Assembly (NCBI GenBank): GCA_021162265.1
Contig: JAGGZA010000032.1
Location: 1 to 31,267, forward strand
From: Candidatus Aerophobota bacterium
Lineage (GTDB): Bacteria > Aerophobota > Aerophobia > Aerophobales > B3-G15
Length of the DNA stretch: 31,267 bases
Reading direction: 5' to 3'
Under the pieces are notes generated by a model that made no database searches, was not told the origin of the DNA, and saw only the letters and a program-made list of their open reading frames with translations. This document shows positions 15,187 through 23,071 of the stretch, piece after piece. Numbering within the stretch: the stretch's first letter is position 1; each line of letters begins with the position of its first letter. The translations under genes and the position numbers were made by a program.

Positions 15187-16191
15187 ATGAAAGTATCCAT
15201 AATTGGAGCAACCGGATATGCCGGGGCAGAGCTTGTAAGGCTTCTTCTTCATCATCCTGAAGTGGAGATAGAGATGCTGACTTCGGAGAGCTTTGCCGGG
15301 AAAAAACTATCTGAAGTTTATCCTGCTATTAAGTGTAATATAGTATGCAATCATCTAAATGTAGAAAAGATCAAATCTCCCCTTGTCTTTACCGCTCTTC
15401 CTCATGGAAAATCTGCTAAAATAGCAGGAAACTTAGTTGACCGCGGTATTAAAGTAGTTGACTTCTCAGCAGATTTCCGCATTAACTGCGCCAGGGTTTA
15501 TTCTTTATGGTATGGAATTCCTCATCAAAGAGAGGACCTTCTGCCGAAGGCTGTCTACGGCTTACCTGAGATATACAGAGAGAGAATAAAAAACGCCACA
15601 CTTGTCGCCAATCCGGGATGTTATCCAACTTCAGTAATTTTAGCTCTTGCCCCCCTGCTTAAAAATAAATTAATAAAGCCAGAGGGTATAGTAGTTGATT
15701 CCAAATCAGGAGTGAGTGGAGCAGGAAGAAATCCAACGCTGAGTACACACTTTCCAGAGGCTAACGAAAATATAAACGCCTATAAAGTTACAGGACACAG
15801 ACATCTTCCTGAAATGGAACAGGAACTCAGCAAAATTGCAGGGGAAAAAGTAAAAGTTACCTTTGTACCTCATCTTATCCCTGTAAACAGGGGTATTCTT
15901 TCTACCTGTTATGCAGAACCTTTAAAGAGACTAACAACAGAAGATGTACTGGACATTTATACAGAATTTTATAAAAAAGAACCCTTTGTTGAAATCCTCC
16001 CTCCTGGCAAATTTCCTCACACAAAAGAAGTTTTATGGTCCAATAGATGTAGAATCGGGATAAATGTTACAAATTCTTCTAAAGTAGTAATAATCTGTGT
16101 AATTGATAATTTAGTAAAGGGAGCCTCAGGACAGGCTATACAAAATATGAACCTTATGTGCGGATTTGATGAAAGTACAGGTCTTAAATAA
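15187..16191 (+). CDS. argC: N-acetyl-gamma-glutamyl-phosphate reductase
   Basis: Third step of arginine synthesis: NADPH-dependent reduction of N-acetylglutamyl phosphate to the semialdehyde. At 334 residues it is typical. The NAD(P)-binding start is 'IIGATGYAGAELVRLL', the catalytic cysteine is Cys145 in 'ANPGCYPTS', and the histidine-containing motif is 'GHRHLPEMEQE'. The C-terminal 'NLVKGASGQAIQNMN' is also diagnostic. The ribosome site is weak, but the start aligns with the family. argJ follows after 22 bases, and argB and argD are not in the window. Confidence 0.97.
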   Translation: MKVSIIGATGYAGAELVRLLLHHPEVEIEMLTSESFAGKKLSEVYPAIKCNIVCNHLNVEKIKSPLVFTALPHGKSAKIAGNLVDRGIKVVDFSADFRINCARVYSLWYGIPHQREDLLPKAVYGLPEIYRERIKNATLVANPGCYPTSVILALAPLLKNKLIKPEGIVVDSKSGVSGAGRNPTLSTHFPEANENINAYKVTGHRHLPEMEQELSKIAGEKVKVTFVPHLIPVNRGILSTCYAEPLKRLTTEDVLDIYTEFYKKEPFVEILPPGKFPHTKEVLWSNRCRIGINVTNSSKVVIICVIDNLVKGASGQAIQNMNLMCGFDESTGLK

Positions 16192-16213
16192 AAAATGAAA
16201 AGGAGAGAAAAGA

Positions 16214-17446
16214 TTGACAGAAATTGAGGGTGGTATAACTGCACCTTATGGTTTTAAAGCTTCAGGTGTACATTGTGGAATAAAGAAGAATAACCTTGAC
16301 CTTGCTCTTATATTTTCTGAATTCCCGGCACTGGCAGCTGGTATGTTCACCACAAATAAGGTCAAAGCAGCACCAGTCGTAGTATCTCAAAAAAAAATAC
16401 GTCAGGGATGGGCAAGATCGATTGTTGCTAACAGTGGAAACGCCAATGCCTGTACGGGAAAGAAGGGAATTGAAAATGCAGTTAAAATGTGTGAGATAGC
16501 AGCAAACCAGCTTGGAATCTCCTCTCAAGAAGTCCTGGTAGCATCAACTGGTGTAATAGGCGAGCAACTACCTATGGAAAAAGTAGAAGAAGGCATAAAA
16601 ATGGCAGTTAGATCCCTCTCCCTTCAAGGAAGTCACATCGCAGCAAAAGCAATTATCACCACCGATAAAAAGATAAAAGAAATAGCAGTTGAAACTGACA
16701 TCTCCGGTCAGGGAAAAAAGAAAGTTAAGATAGGTGGAATTGCTAAGGGATCAGGAATGATATCCCCAAACCTTGCTACCATGCTGTGTTTTATTACTAC
16801 TGACGCCTGTATAACTCCTGATGCTTTAAATCAAGCTCTGCAAAGAGCAGTAAATAAATCCTTTAACCAGATAAGCGTTGACGGAGATATGAGCACAAAT
16901 GACACTGTAATTATCCTTGCCAATGGAAAAGCGGGAAATAAAAGAATAAAAACCTGGAGAAAAAAACCAACCCTTAGAGTAAAGGATGAAAATTTTGAAA
17001 TATTTTGCGAAAATCTTGATTATCTTTGCATCAAACTTGCAAAGTCAATAGTTAAAGATGGAGAAGGAGTAACTAAAATGTTTGAAGTAAAGGTAGAAGG
17101 AGCTCCTTTCCCTGATGATGCTCGACGCATAGCAAGAAAAGTAGCAAGCTCTAACCTGGTAAAAACAGCCATTGCAGGTGCTTCTCCTAACTGGGGCAGG
17201 ATAATGGCAGCCCTTGGTTCTGCTCATACCAGGATAAAACCAGAAAAAGTGGATATATTGATTGAGGATATGCTTGTTGTTGAAAAAGGACAGTCAGCAC
17301 AAGCCTCTCTTCAAAACCTGAGAGAAAAGTTATTAAAAGACGAGGTAAGAATAATTATAAGGCTTAATCAGGGTAGTTGCCAAACTACATTCTGGGGATG
17401 TGACTTAACGGAAAAATATGTAAAAATTAATAAAAGATACGTTTAA
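16214..17446 (+). CDS. argJ: glutamate N-acetyltransferase / amino-acid acetyltransferase
   Basis: ArgJ recycles the acetyl group from N-acetylornithine to glutamate; bifunctional forms also acetylate glutamate with acetyl-CoA. The 410-residue precursor self-cleaves before a threonine nucleophile, here Thr189 in 'SPNLATMLCF'. Other conserved parts are 'NSGNANACTG' (73-82), 'GGIAKGSGMI' and 'AGASPNWGRIMAALG'. The start is TTG with AGGAGAG seven bases upstream, giving the usual family N-terminus 'GGITAPYGF'. Whether it is mono- or bifunctional cannot be decided here. It is operonic with argC, and the next gene follows after 18 bases. Confidence 0.96.
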   Translation: MTEIEGGITAPYGFKASGVHCGIKKNNLDLALIFSEFPALAAGMFTTNKVKAAPVVVSQKKIRQGWARSIVANSGNANACTGKKGIENAVKMCEIAANQLGISSQEVLVASTGVIGEQLPMEKVEEGIKMAVRSLSLQGSHIAAKAIITTDKKIKEIAVETDISGQGKKKVKIGGIAKGSGMISPNLATMLCFITTDACITPDALNQALQRAVNKSFNQISVDGDMSTNDTVIILANGKAGNKRIKTWRKKPTLRVKDENFEIFCENLDYLCIKLAKSIVKDGEGVTKMFEVKVEGAPFPDDARRIARKVASSNLVKTAIAGASPNWGRIMAALGSAHTRIKPEKVDILIEDMLVVEKGQSAQASLQNLREKLLKDEVRIIIRLNQGSCQTTFWGCDLTEKYVKINKRYV

Positions 17447-17464
17447 AATTTCCCAATTAAAGGA

Positions 17465-18319
17465 ATGCTGTCTTATAGAATAATAGAGAAACTTTCGGAA
17501 GACAAAGTCAAAACAGTCATGGTACTTGGAGCATCTGATTCCGGAAAAACCTCTTTAGTAGAAAAACTTGCAAATTTTTATGCCTTCAGTCTTAAAAAGC
17601 AAACAGCAATACTGGACATTGACCCCGGACAATCTCATATTGGCCCACCAACCACTGTTGCCTGGGCAAAAGTTGATAAAGAATTTAACTGTTGGGATAA
17701 GTTAAAAATGCAAGATTTCTACTTTGTGGGAGATGTATCCCCACGGGGAAATCTTTTGCCCTTAACAGTTGGTGCACGACTTATGTGGGAAAAAGCAAAT
17801 AGAGCTGTAGAGCGGATAATCGTAGACACAACCGGTCTTGTCCGGGGAACAATAGGGAAAATCTTAAAACTCTACCTGATAGACATTTTAAAACCGGAGA
17901 TTGTTCTTGCCCTATTTAAAGAAAACGAACTTGACCATATACTTGATTGCTTCAAGGGCATAAAGACACCCGCAATATTTAAAATACCTGTTCCACCTGA
18001 AGTTAAAATTAAAGATTTTCTCCAGCGTCGCATCTACAGACAGCTGAAGTTTAAAGAATATTTCAGGAGGGCAAGGGAAATTGACTTCTCCTTAGAAGAT
18101 GTAGTATTTGATAAAAGCGCGCCTATTCATAGCCTGGAGTTCTCCCTTGTAAGTTTAAGAGATAAAACTAACAATGATATATCTCTTGGAATAATTGAAG
18201 AATTTGACAGAGCTAACAAAAAGATTATCATTTACTCTCCGGTTTCTCATCCAGAAAAAGTAGGAAGAATCGTGCCAGGAAGAATTAAAATAACTCCACA
18301 GGAAATTATGAATGGATAA
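17465..18319 (+). CDS. Clp1/Grc3-like P-loop polynucleotide kinase family protein
   Basis: A 284-residue P-loop protein resembling the catalytic core of the Clp1/Grc3 family of polynucleotide 5'-hydroxyl kinases. Visible features are Walker A 'GASDSGKTS' (22-30), 'DIDPGQSHIGPPTTV' (51-65), the family-like 'SPRGNLLPLTVGAR' and 'VDTTGLVRGTIG', then a C-terminal beta-rich part. Known relatives phosphorylate RNA or DNA 5' ends in archaea and eukaryotes; bacterial members are mostly uncharacterised, so substrate and role are unknown. AAAGGA lies very close to the ATG. It follows argJ by 18 bases and overlaps the ABC ATPase by 8 bases, so it is co-expressed with both. It could instead be a regulatory ATPase without kinase activity. 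Confidence 0.78.
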   Translation: MLSYRIIEKLSEDKVKTVMVLGASDSGKTSLVEKLANFYAFSLKKQTAILDIDPGQSHIGPPTTVAWAKVDKEFNCWDKLKMQDFYFVGDVSPRGNLLPLTVGARLMWEKANRAVERIIVDTTGLVRGTIGKILKLYLIDILKPEIVLALFKENELDHILDCFKGIKTPAIFKIPVPPEVKIKDFLQRRIYRQLKFKEYFRRAREIDFSLEDVVFDKSAPIHSLEFSLVSLRDKTNNDISLGIIEEFDRANKKIIIYSPVSHPEKVGRIVPGRIKITPQEIMNG

Positions 18320-19328
18320 TTCAGCAGACTCAAATAAAAAGCAAGCTATACGGGTATCTAATCTAACAAAGGAGTTTAATGGATTTAAAGCAATAGATAA
18401 TATATCCTTTTCTGTTGAAGAAGGAGAGATATTTGGAATGTTAGGACCAAATGGCGCAGGCAAGACCACCACTATAAGAATTTTGTCCACCACCCTGAAA
18501 GCAACCAAAGGAGAAGCTTTTGTATGGGGATATGATATTTCAAAACAACCTGACAAAATAAGAAGGTCTATCGGGATTGTATTCCAGGACCAAACACTGG
18601 ATGATAGATTAACAGGAATGGAAAATCTTGATTTCCATGCAAGACTCTATGGTATGAAAAGAAATTTGAGAGAGAAAAGAATAAAGGAGGTACTACATCT
18701 GGTTGATCTCTGGGATAAGAGAAATACTCTGGTAAAATACTACTCTGGAGGAATGTGCAGGAGACTTGAAATAGCAAGGGGTCTTATGCACTACCCCAGG
18801 GTTCTCTTCTTAGATGAGCCAACCCTGGGTCTTGATGCTCAGACAAGACACAATATATGGGAACATATAAGAGTTTTAAACAAAAGGGAAAAAATCGCTA
18901 TTTTACTCACCACCCATTATATGGACGAAGCTGATACTTTATGCAACAGAGTGGGGATAATTGACAAGGGTAAAATATTAATTATAGATGAGCCTGAAAA
19001 ACTTAAAAATATGGTGGGCAAAGACCTGATTTCTATTAAAGTATCCTCACCAGAGAAAATGATGCAAATACTCTCAAATTTTGAATGGGTAAGTAATAAA
19101 AGGGTATACGATGGATTACTCCACCTTGAGGTAACTGAAGGAGAGAAAAGAATACCTTTTTTAATTAACCTTGCTCAAAGATACTCTTTAAGTGTAGACC
19201 TGGTAAGCCTCAGAAGACCAACCTTAGAAGATGTTTTCCTTCACTTTACAGGCAAGAGAATAAGAGAAGAAGAGGGAACCTTGCGCGAGAGAATAAGTGC
19301 CAGGATAAGGTCAAGGAGAAGGAGATGA
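18312..19328 (+). CDS. ABC transporter ATP-binding protein (DrrA/CcmA-like)
   Basis: A 338-residue nucleotide-binding subunit of an ABC-2 type exporter. It shows Walker A 'GPNGAGKTTTIR', Q-loop 'IGIVFQDQTLDD', signature 'YSGGMCRRLEIARGL', Walker B 'VLFLDEPTLGLDAQTR' and switch His in 'LTTHYMDEAD'. The C-terminal extension of about 100 residues is typical of DrrA-like ATPases that serve export of drugs, polysaccharide or lipids. It ends with an arginine-rich tail, 'ARIRSRRRR'. It overlaps the upstream Clp1-like gene by 8 bases and the permease by 4 (ATGA), so the subunits are coupled. The exported substrate is unknown. Confidence 0.94.
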   Translation: MDNSADSNKKQAIRVSNLTKEFNGFKAIDNISFSVEEGEIFGMLGPNGAGKTTTIRILSTTLKATKGEAFVWGYDISKQPDKIRRSIGIVFQDQTLDDRLTGMENLDFHARLYGMKRNLREKRIKEVLHLVDLWDKRNTLVKYYSGGMCRRLEIARGLMHYPRVLFLDEPTLGLDAQTRHNIWEHIRVLNKREKIAILLTTHYMDEADTLCNRVGIIDKGKILIIDEPEKLKNMVGKDLISIKVSSPEKMMQILSNFEWVSNKRVYDGLLHLEVTEGEKRIPFLINLAQRYSLSVDLVSLRRPTLEDVFLHFTGKRIREEEGTLRERISARIRSRRRR

Positions 19329-20098
19329 GAGGAATATCTTTTGAGGCAATTTATGTTTTATGGCTGAGAGAATTAAAAGCCTTTATCAGAGCAAGGTCAA
19401 GAATTGTAGGAAATATTGTTCAGCCCCTTTTTTTTATGGCTATTCTTGGAGTTGGATTTAAGTCATCAATGAGATTTACAGGGGTAGGAATGCAGGGAAT
19501 TGACTACCTGCAGTTTTTAGTACCAGGACTTATAGGTATGACAATCCTCTTTTCTTCAATGTTTGCCGGTCTCTCTATTCTCTGGGATCGCCAGTTTGGT
19601 TTTTTGAGAGAGATAATGGTCGCTCCTGTATCAAGGTTATCCTTAGTACTGGGAAGAGTTGCCGGAGGAATGACCACAACTATCCTCCAGGCTTTAAGTA
19701 TCCTGCTCATTGCTTATCTTTTTGGCTTTAGAATAAAAGGAATAATGGAACTTCTGCTCTCTATAATCTTTATGATTCTAATAGGTACCGGATTTGTAGG
19801 AATGGGAGTAGCTTTTGCTTCTAAAATGGAAGATATGCATGGTTTTCAGATAGTTATGAATTTCATCATCATGCCTATTTTCTTTCTCTCAGGTGCTCTT
19901 TTCCCCCTGAAAGGACTTCCTCCATGGCTTGGTTTTTTAACATACATAGACCCTCTCACCTACGGTGTAGATGCACTACGAGGAATAATGCTGAACATCT
20001 CTTATTTCCCCTTAGCTATAGATTTTGTTATCCTTGCAATTTTCTGTGTCACAATGCTGTTTACAGGTGCTGTTTTTTTCTCTCAATGCGAAGTTTAA
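19325..20098 (+). CDS. ABC-2 type transporter permease
   Basis: A 257-residue integral membrane protein with about six hydrophobic segments, the expected partner of the ATPase it overlaps by 4 bases. It contains the ABC-2 family hallmarks 'FLVPGLIGMTILFSSMFAG', 'RQFGFLREIMVAPVSR' and 'FFLSGALFPLKGLPPW', followed by 'YIDPLTYGVDALRG'. Together the pair forms an exporter in the cytoplasmic membrane, of the DrrAB/NodIJ type. Its substrate cannot be deduced from this window. Confidence 0.94.
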   Translation: MRGISFEAIYVLWLRELKAFIRARSRIVGNIVQPLFFMAILGVGFKSSMRFTGVGMQGIDYLQFLVPGLIGMTILFSSMFAGLSILWDRQFGFLREIMVAPVSRLSLVLGRVAGGMTTTILQALSILLIAYLFGFRIKGIMELLLSIIFMILIGTGFVGMGVAFASKMEDMHGFQIVMNFIIMPIFFLSGALFPLKGLPPWLGFLTYIDPLTYGVDALRGIMLNISYFPLAIDFVILAIFCVTMLFTGAVFFSQCEV

Positions 20099-20102
20099 AA
20101 AT

Positions 20103-20122
20103 ATTAACATTTATTAACATTT
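20103..20122. repeat. two tandem copies of ATTAACATTT before marC
   Basis: Two exact, adjacent 10-base copies (20103-20112 and 20113-20122) fill half of the 41-base gap between the ABC permease and marC. The repeat spacing is close to one DNA turn, so a binding site is possible, but simple AT-richness is an adequate alternative explanation. Confidence 0.5.
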
Positions 20123-20139
20123 AATTATTAATAAAGGTT

Positions 20140-20727
20140 ATGAATATACATTCTTTTTTTCTATCTTTCATATCCATATTTGTGGCTGTGGATGCTTTTG
20201 GAGTGCTTCCTATATTTATCTCTCTAACTGAAGGAATAACCGACAGAGAGAAACTTCAAGTCTTAAAACAATCTATTACCACAGCCTTAGCTGTTGCAAT
20301 AGGATTTGTTTTTATAGGTAAGGCTATATTTAACTATCTGGGAATTACGGTGGATGATTTTTTAATTGCAGGAGGAATTATTCTTTTTGTACTTGCAGTT
20401 GTGGATCTGCTTTTCCCGACAAAAAATCGAAGAAGTTCACCTTCTCTCGGGGTAGTCCCTCTGGGTATGCCTCTAATTGTAGGTCCTGCTGTGCTTGCTA
20501 CATCCCTGATCTGTATTGACTCCTATGGAATTATTCCTACTTTTTTCTCTATACTATTCAATGTACTTATAGCGGGGTTAGTATTTTACTCTTCAAAATG
20601 GTTAATGAGGCTACTGGGAAACGCAGGAACAAGAGCCATTTCAAAATTATCCAGTCTCCTGCTTGCGGCTATAGGGATAATGATGGTAAGAAAAGGAATA
20701 ATCCATATCTTAAAAACGCTTACTTAA
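20140..20727 (+). CDS. MarC family integral membrane protein
   Basis: A 195-residue protein with about six transmembrane segments matching the MarC/NAAT family in length and motifs: 'AVDAFGVLPIFISLTEG' near the N-terminus and 'PLGMPLIVGPAVLATSLI' in the middle. Family members have been proposed as transporters, including amino-acid transport in some archaea, but function is generally uncertain; the old link to multiple antibiotic resistance is doubtful. The ATG is preceded closely by AAAGG. It sits 41 bases after the ABC permease and may be the last gene of the argC operon. The downstream gene is convergent, 21 bases away, with no strong terminator seen between them. Confidence 0.9.
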   Translation: MNIHSFFLSFISIFVAVDAFGVLPIFISLTEGITDREKLQVLKQSITTALAVAIGFVFIGKAIFNYLGITVDDFLIAGGIILFVLAVVDLLFPTKNRRSSPSLGVVPLGMPLIVGPAVLATSLICIDSYGIIPTFFSILFNVLIAGLVFYSSKWLMRLLGNAGTRAISKLSSLLLAAIGIMMVRKGIIHILKTLT

Positions 20728-20748
20728 AGACTTTCCTCTCAAAAGGAA

Positions 20749-21222
20749 TTAAAGACTAAAGTCTTCAGGCTTCAAATCTTTAAGTTTTTTCCTGAATTCT
20801 TCTATTTCTTTTTCATCAATAGGACCTGTGCCTATGGCTACCTTATCCAGGACTTCCTCTTCGATAAATATAGGCACCCCAAGTCTTAAAGCGAGAGCTA
20901 TAGCATCACTTGGACGGGAATCAACCTGAATATCCTCACCATTTTGCCTTATCATAATTTTAGCATAGAAGGTATTGTGTCTTAGATCGTTTATCACTAC
21001 CCTGTCTACCTTTCCCTTAAGTTTCTCAATAAGGGACTTAGCAAGATCATGAGTTAGAGGACGTGGAGGCTTTATGTTCTCCATCGCAAGAGCAATTGAC
21101 TGAGCTTCAAAGAGTCCAATCCAGATAGGTAAGGTCTTATCTCCTTCCTTTTCCTTGAGTACAATTACAGGCATTTTTGACTTCATATCTATAGCCACAT
21201 TAATTACATCAACTTCTACCAA
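20749..21222 (-). CDS. bifunctional nuclease family protein (DUF151)
   Basis: A 157-residue cytoplasmic protein of the BFN/DUF151 family. It has an N-terminal 'MVEVDVINVAID', 'LKEKEGDKTLPIWIG', the central 'PPRPLTHDL' and the highly conserved 'RPSDAIALALRLGVPIFIEE'. Plant members show nuclease activity; bacterial roles are poorly known. A longer frame starts at GTG 21231, but that codon abuts the ribosome site. TTG at 21222 lies seven bases after GGAGG and gives the usual family start, so it was chosen. It follows apgM by 33 bases on the same strand and probably shares its transcript. Confidence 0.9.
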   Translation of the reverse strand: MVEVDVINVAIDMKSKMPVIVLKEKEGDKTLPIWIGLFEAQSIALAMENIKPPRPLTHDLAKSLIEKLKGKVDRVVINDLRHNTFYAKIMIRQNGEDIQVDSRPSDAIALALRLGVPIFIEEEVLDKVAIGTGPIDEKEIEEFRKKLKDLKPEDFSL

Positions 21223-21255
21223 ATGTCTCACCTCCTCTTGCTTGTTTTGGTTTTA

Positions 21256-22479
21256 TCAGGAACCTACCATATGTGCACAACCCATAAGATCCATCACCAC
21301 TCTGTGAAGACCGACTCCAGTAAGATACCCCAGACACCCACAAGCTGCTGCTACTTCATCAAAACTCTTCACCTCATCTCTTCTTACTCCTTCTCCATAA
21401 ATTAATACAGGTACAGGGTCAGCGCTATGCCTTCTTATACTTATTGGAGTGGAATGGTCAGCAGTAACTATAAGAAATGCATCTTCATCCTTAAGCATAT
21501 TCACTAACCTATCTACCTTCTTAATCATAAAAAGCTTCTCTTCAAGATTGCCATCATGGCTGGCATTATCGGTACCCTTGATATGAACAAATACGAAATC
21601 ATACTTTTTAAGTGCCTCCTTCGCAGCCCTTGCCTTTGCCTCAATATCAGTATCCACTCTCCCTGTTGCTCCTTTCACCTTCAGGATATCCATTCCTGCA
21701 TACCTGGCTACGCCCTTGTAAAGAGCTGAGCCAGCAACACAGCAAGAAGTTATTCCATAACGCTCATTAAGAGACTCTACCTTCTGATAAACACCTGCAC
21801 CCCTGGTAAGAAGTACGTTAGCAGGTAACTTTCCATCTTTTTTTCTTTCTTCATTCAAAGGATGGGAATGAAGAATTTCCCAGCTCTTCTTAACAAACTT
21901 ATTTACTATGCTGGCAGTTCTCTTTGCCTCAGATGTATTCTTTAAGGGCTTTGATTGTAAAACAGGATTTTCTCCTCCTGCATGGGGGTCGGTATCAGAA
22001 ACAGATGCCGACAGACCGTCTCCTCTCAACACAAGAACTCCTCTATGCTCGGTAGAAGAGGCAAATATCACCTCAACCCCATCTATGGTGATATTCTGCA
22101 AAGACCTTGCCAAGATAGCACCCTCATCTTTAAGCCTTCCAGCTCTCCTATCAATTACCTTAAAATCCTCATCCACTGTGGCAAAATTACATCTGAAAGC
22201 TACATCTCCCTCTCTAAGGTCAATTCCCACTCCTAATGCTTCAAATGGACCTCTACCCTTATAATAAATAGAAGGGTCGTAACCAAATAAGGCAAGGTGA
22301 GCGGTATCACTTCCTGGAATTATTCCAGGACCAATAGTACTCATAATTCCTGTAGAACCTTTTGCAGCAAGTTCGTCAAGGGTAGGTTTTTCAGCAAGTT
22401 GGAGCGAGGTTTTGCCATCTTTTACTCCTCTGTCACCCATTCCATCAACAACCACAAAAAAAGCCTTCTTCTCTACCAT
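21256..22479 (-). CDS. apgM: 2,3-bisphosphoglycerate-independent phosphoglycerate mutase, archaeal type
   Basis: Interconverts 3- and 2-phosphoglycerate in glycolysis and gluconeogenesis without a bisphosphoglycerate cofactor. The 407-residue protein belongs to the alkaline-phosphatase superfamily. It shows metal-binding 'VVVDGMGDRG' near the N-terminus (Asp12), the phospho-acceptor Ser57 in 'IPGSDTAHLALFGYDP', 'DTDPHAGGENP', 'HIKGTDNASHDG' and 'IVTADHSTPISIRRHSADPVP'. This short ApgM form is typical of archaea and scattered bacteria; GpmI is longer. The ATG follows AAGAAGGTG. It is transcribed with the DUF151 gene. Confidence 0.95.
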   Translation of the reverse strand: MVEKKAFFVVVDGMGDRGVKDGKTSLQLAEKPTLDELAAKGSTGIMSTIGPGIIPGSDTAHLALFGYDPSIYYKGRGPFEALGVGIDLREGDVAFRCNFATVDEDFKVIDRRAGRLKDEGAILARSLQNITIDGVEVIFASSTEHRGVLVLRGDGLSASVSDTDPHAGGENPVLQSKPLKNTSEAKRTASIVNKFVKKSWEILHSHPLNEERKKDGKLPANVLLTRGAGVYQKVESLNERYGITSCCVAGSALYKGVARYAGMDILKVKGATGRVDTDIEAKARAAKEALKKYDFVFVHIKGTDNASHDGNLEEKLFMIKKVDRLVNMLKDEDAFLIVTADHSTPISIRRHSADPVPVLIYGEGVRRDEVKSFDEVAAACGCLGYLTGVGLHRVVMDLMGCAHMVGS

Positions 22480-22504
22480 TATTTCACCTTCTTTTGATAC
22501 TAAA

Positions 22505-22532
22505 TTATTAAATCATAACGGGCAATTGTCAA
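22505..22532 (-). promoter_or_regulatory. likely promoter of apgM
   Basis: On the minus strand, TTGACA (22532-22527), a 16-base spacer and TAATAA (22510-22505), placing the start about 20 bases before the apgM ATG. A second TTGACA at 22546-22541 has no suitable -10. Confidence 0.42.
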
Positions 22533-22562
22533 GAAAAATCTGTCAAAAAATAAAATAAGCCC

Positions 22563-22591
22563 TTGACCAAAGTCAATTAATTTATTATAAA
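22563..22591 (+). promoter_or_regulatory. promoter of the coiled-coil membrane protein gene, with surrounding GTCAA motifs
   Basis: TTGACC (22563-22568), 17-base spacer, TATAAA (22586-22591); each element is one base from consensus. The -10 is flanked by an inverted pair, CTTGACC (22562-22568) and GGTCAAG (22600-22606). Extra GTCAA copies lie at 22572-22576 and 22606-22610, so a regulator site is possible. Confidence 0.62.
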
Positions 22592-22631
22592 AAAGTATGG
22601 GTCAAGTCAACATAAATGAGAGGAGGTGAAA

Positions 22632-23036
22632 ATGTTTCAAATAGTATTAATTGCTGCGGTTCTGGCTATCTTCCTGTTGTACATGAAAAGTAGTAGAGGG
22701 GAAATGAAGGTAAAAAAACCAAAGGATGAACTCGAACTTCGTTGTGATTTTTTCCAGCAGGAGGTTTTGGACTTCATAAACCGTCTCAAACGCTATCGAA
22801 GTAAAACAAGGATAAGTAGGTTAGAAAGCGAGATAGAAAGATTTCAAAAAGTTATGGACCTTGATGATCTTTTAGAAAGAGCAGAAAGAGAAACAAACTC
22901 TCAGAAAGCTATTGATTACTATCTTGAGGCACTCTCCTTTATAATGAAAAACGATTTTGAGAAAGAAAGAAAAGTCGAGATAGAAGAGAAAATAAAAGCC
23001 CTGCAACAAAGCAAAGGAAAACAACTACTCAAGTAA
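22632..23036 (+). CDS. hypothetical membrane-anchored coiled-coil protein
   Basis: A 134-residue protein not assignable to a family. An N-terminal hydrophobic helix (about residues 2-19, 'FQIVLIAAVLAIFLLYMKSS') is followed by a long, charged, largely helical region with coiled-coil character ('SRLESEIERFQKVMDLDDL' and on). The last third ('AERETNSQKAIDYYLEALSF') resembles a single TPR-like helical hairpin. A GTG at 22626 is possible, but the ATG at 22632 is correctly spaced from AGGAGG and is preferred. It has its own promoter and is convergent with cheA 35 bases away. A link to the chemosensory system is possible only by proximity. Confidence 0.75.
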   Translation: MFQIVLIAAVLAIFLLYMKSSRGEMKVKKPKDELELRCDFFQQEVLDFINRLKRYRSKTRISRLESEIERFQKVMDLDDLLERAERETNSQKAIDYYLEALSFIMKNDFEKERKVEIEEKIKALQQSKGKQLLK

Positions 23037-23047
23037 AAAACAGGCTG

Positions 23048-23066
23048 AAACTTTCTGCAAGTTTTT
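23048..23066 (+). terminator. weak terminator-like hairpin between the coiled-coil gene and cheA
   Basis: AAACTT (23048-23053) pairs with AAGTTT (23059-23064) around a 5-base loop, followed by only two more T residues. It is short and AT-rich, placed 12 bases after the plus-strand stop. Confidence 0.3.
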
Positions 23067-23071
23067 AAAGA

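Noticed and set aside
20728..20765. Terminator between marC and the DUF151 gene
   Set aside because: Several short inverted matches (AAGAC/GTCTT, TTCC/GGAA) but no stable stem followed by a T-tract; part of it is simply DUF151 coding sequence.
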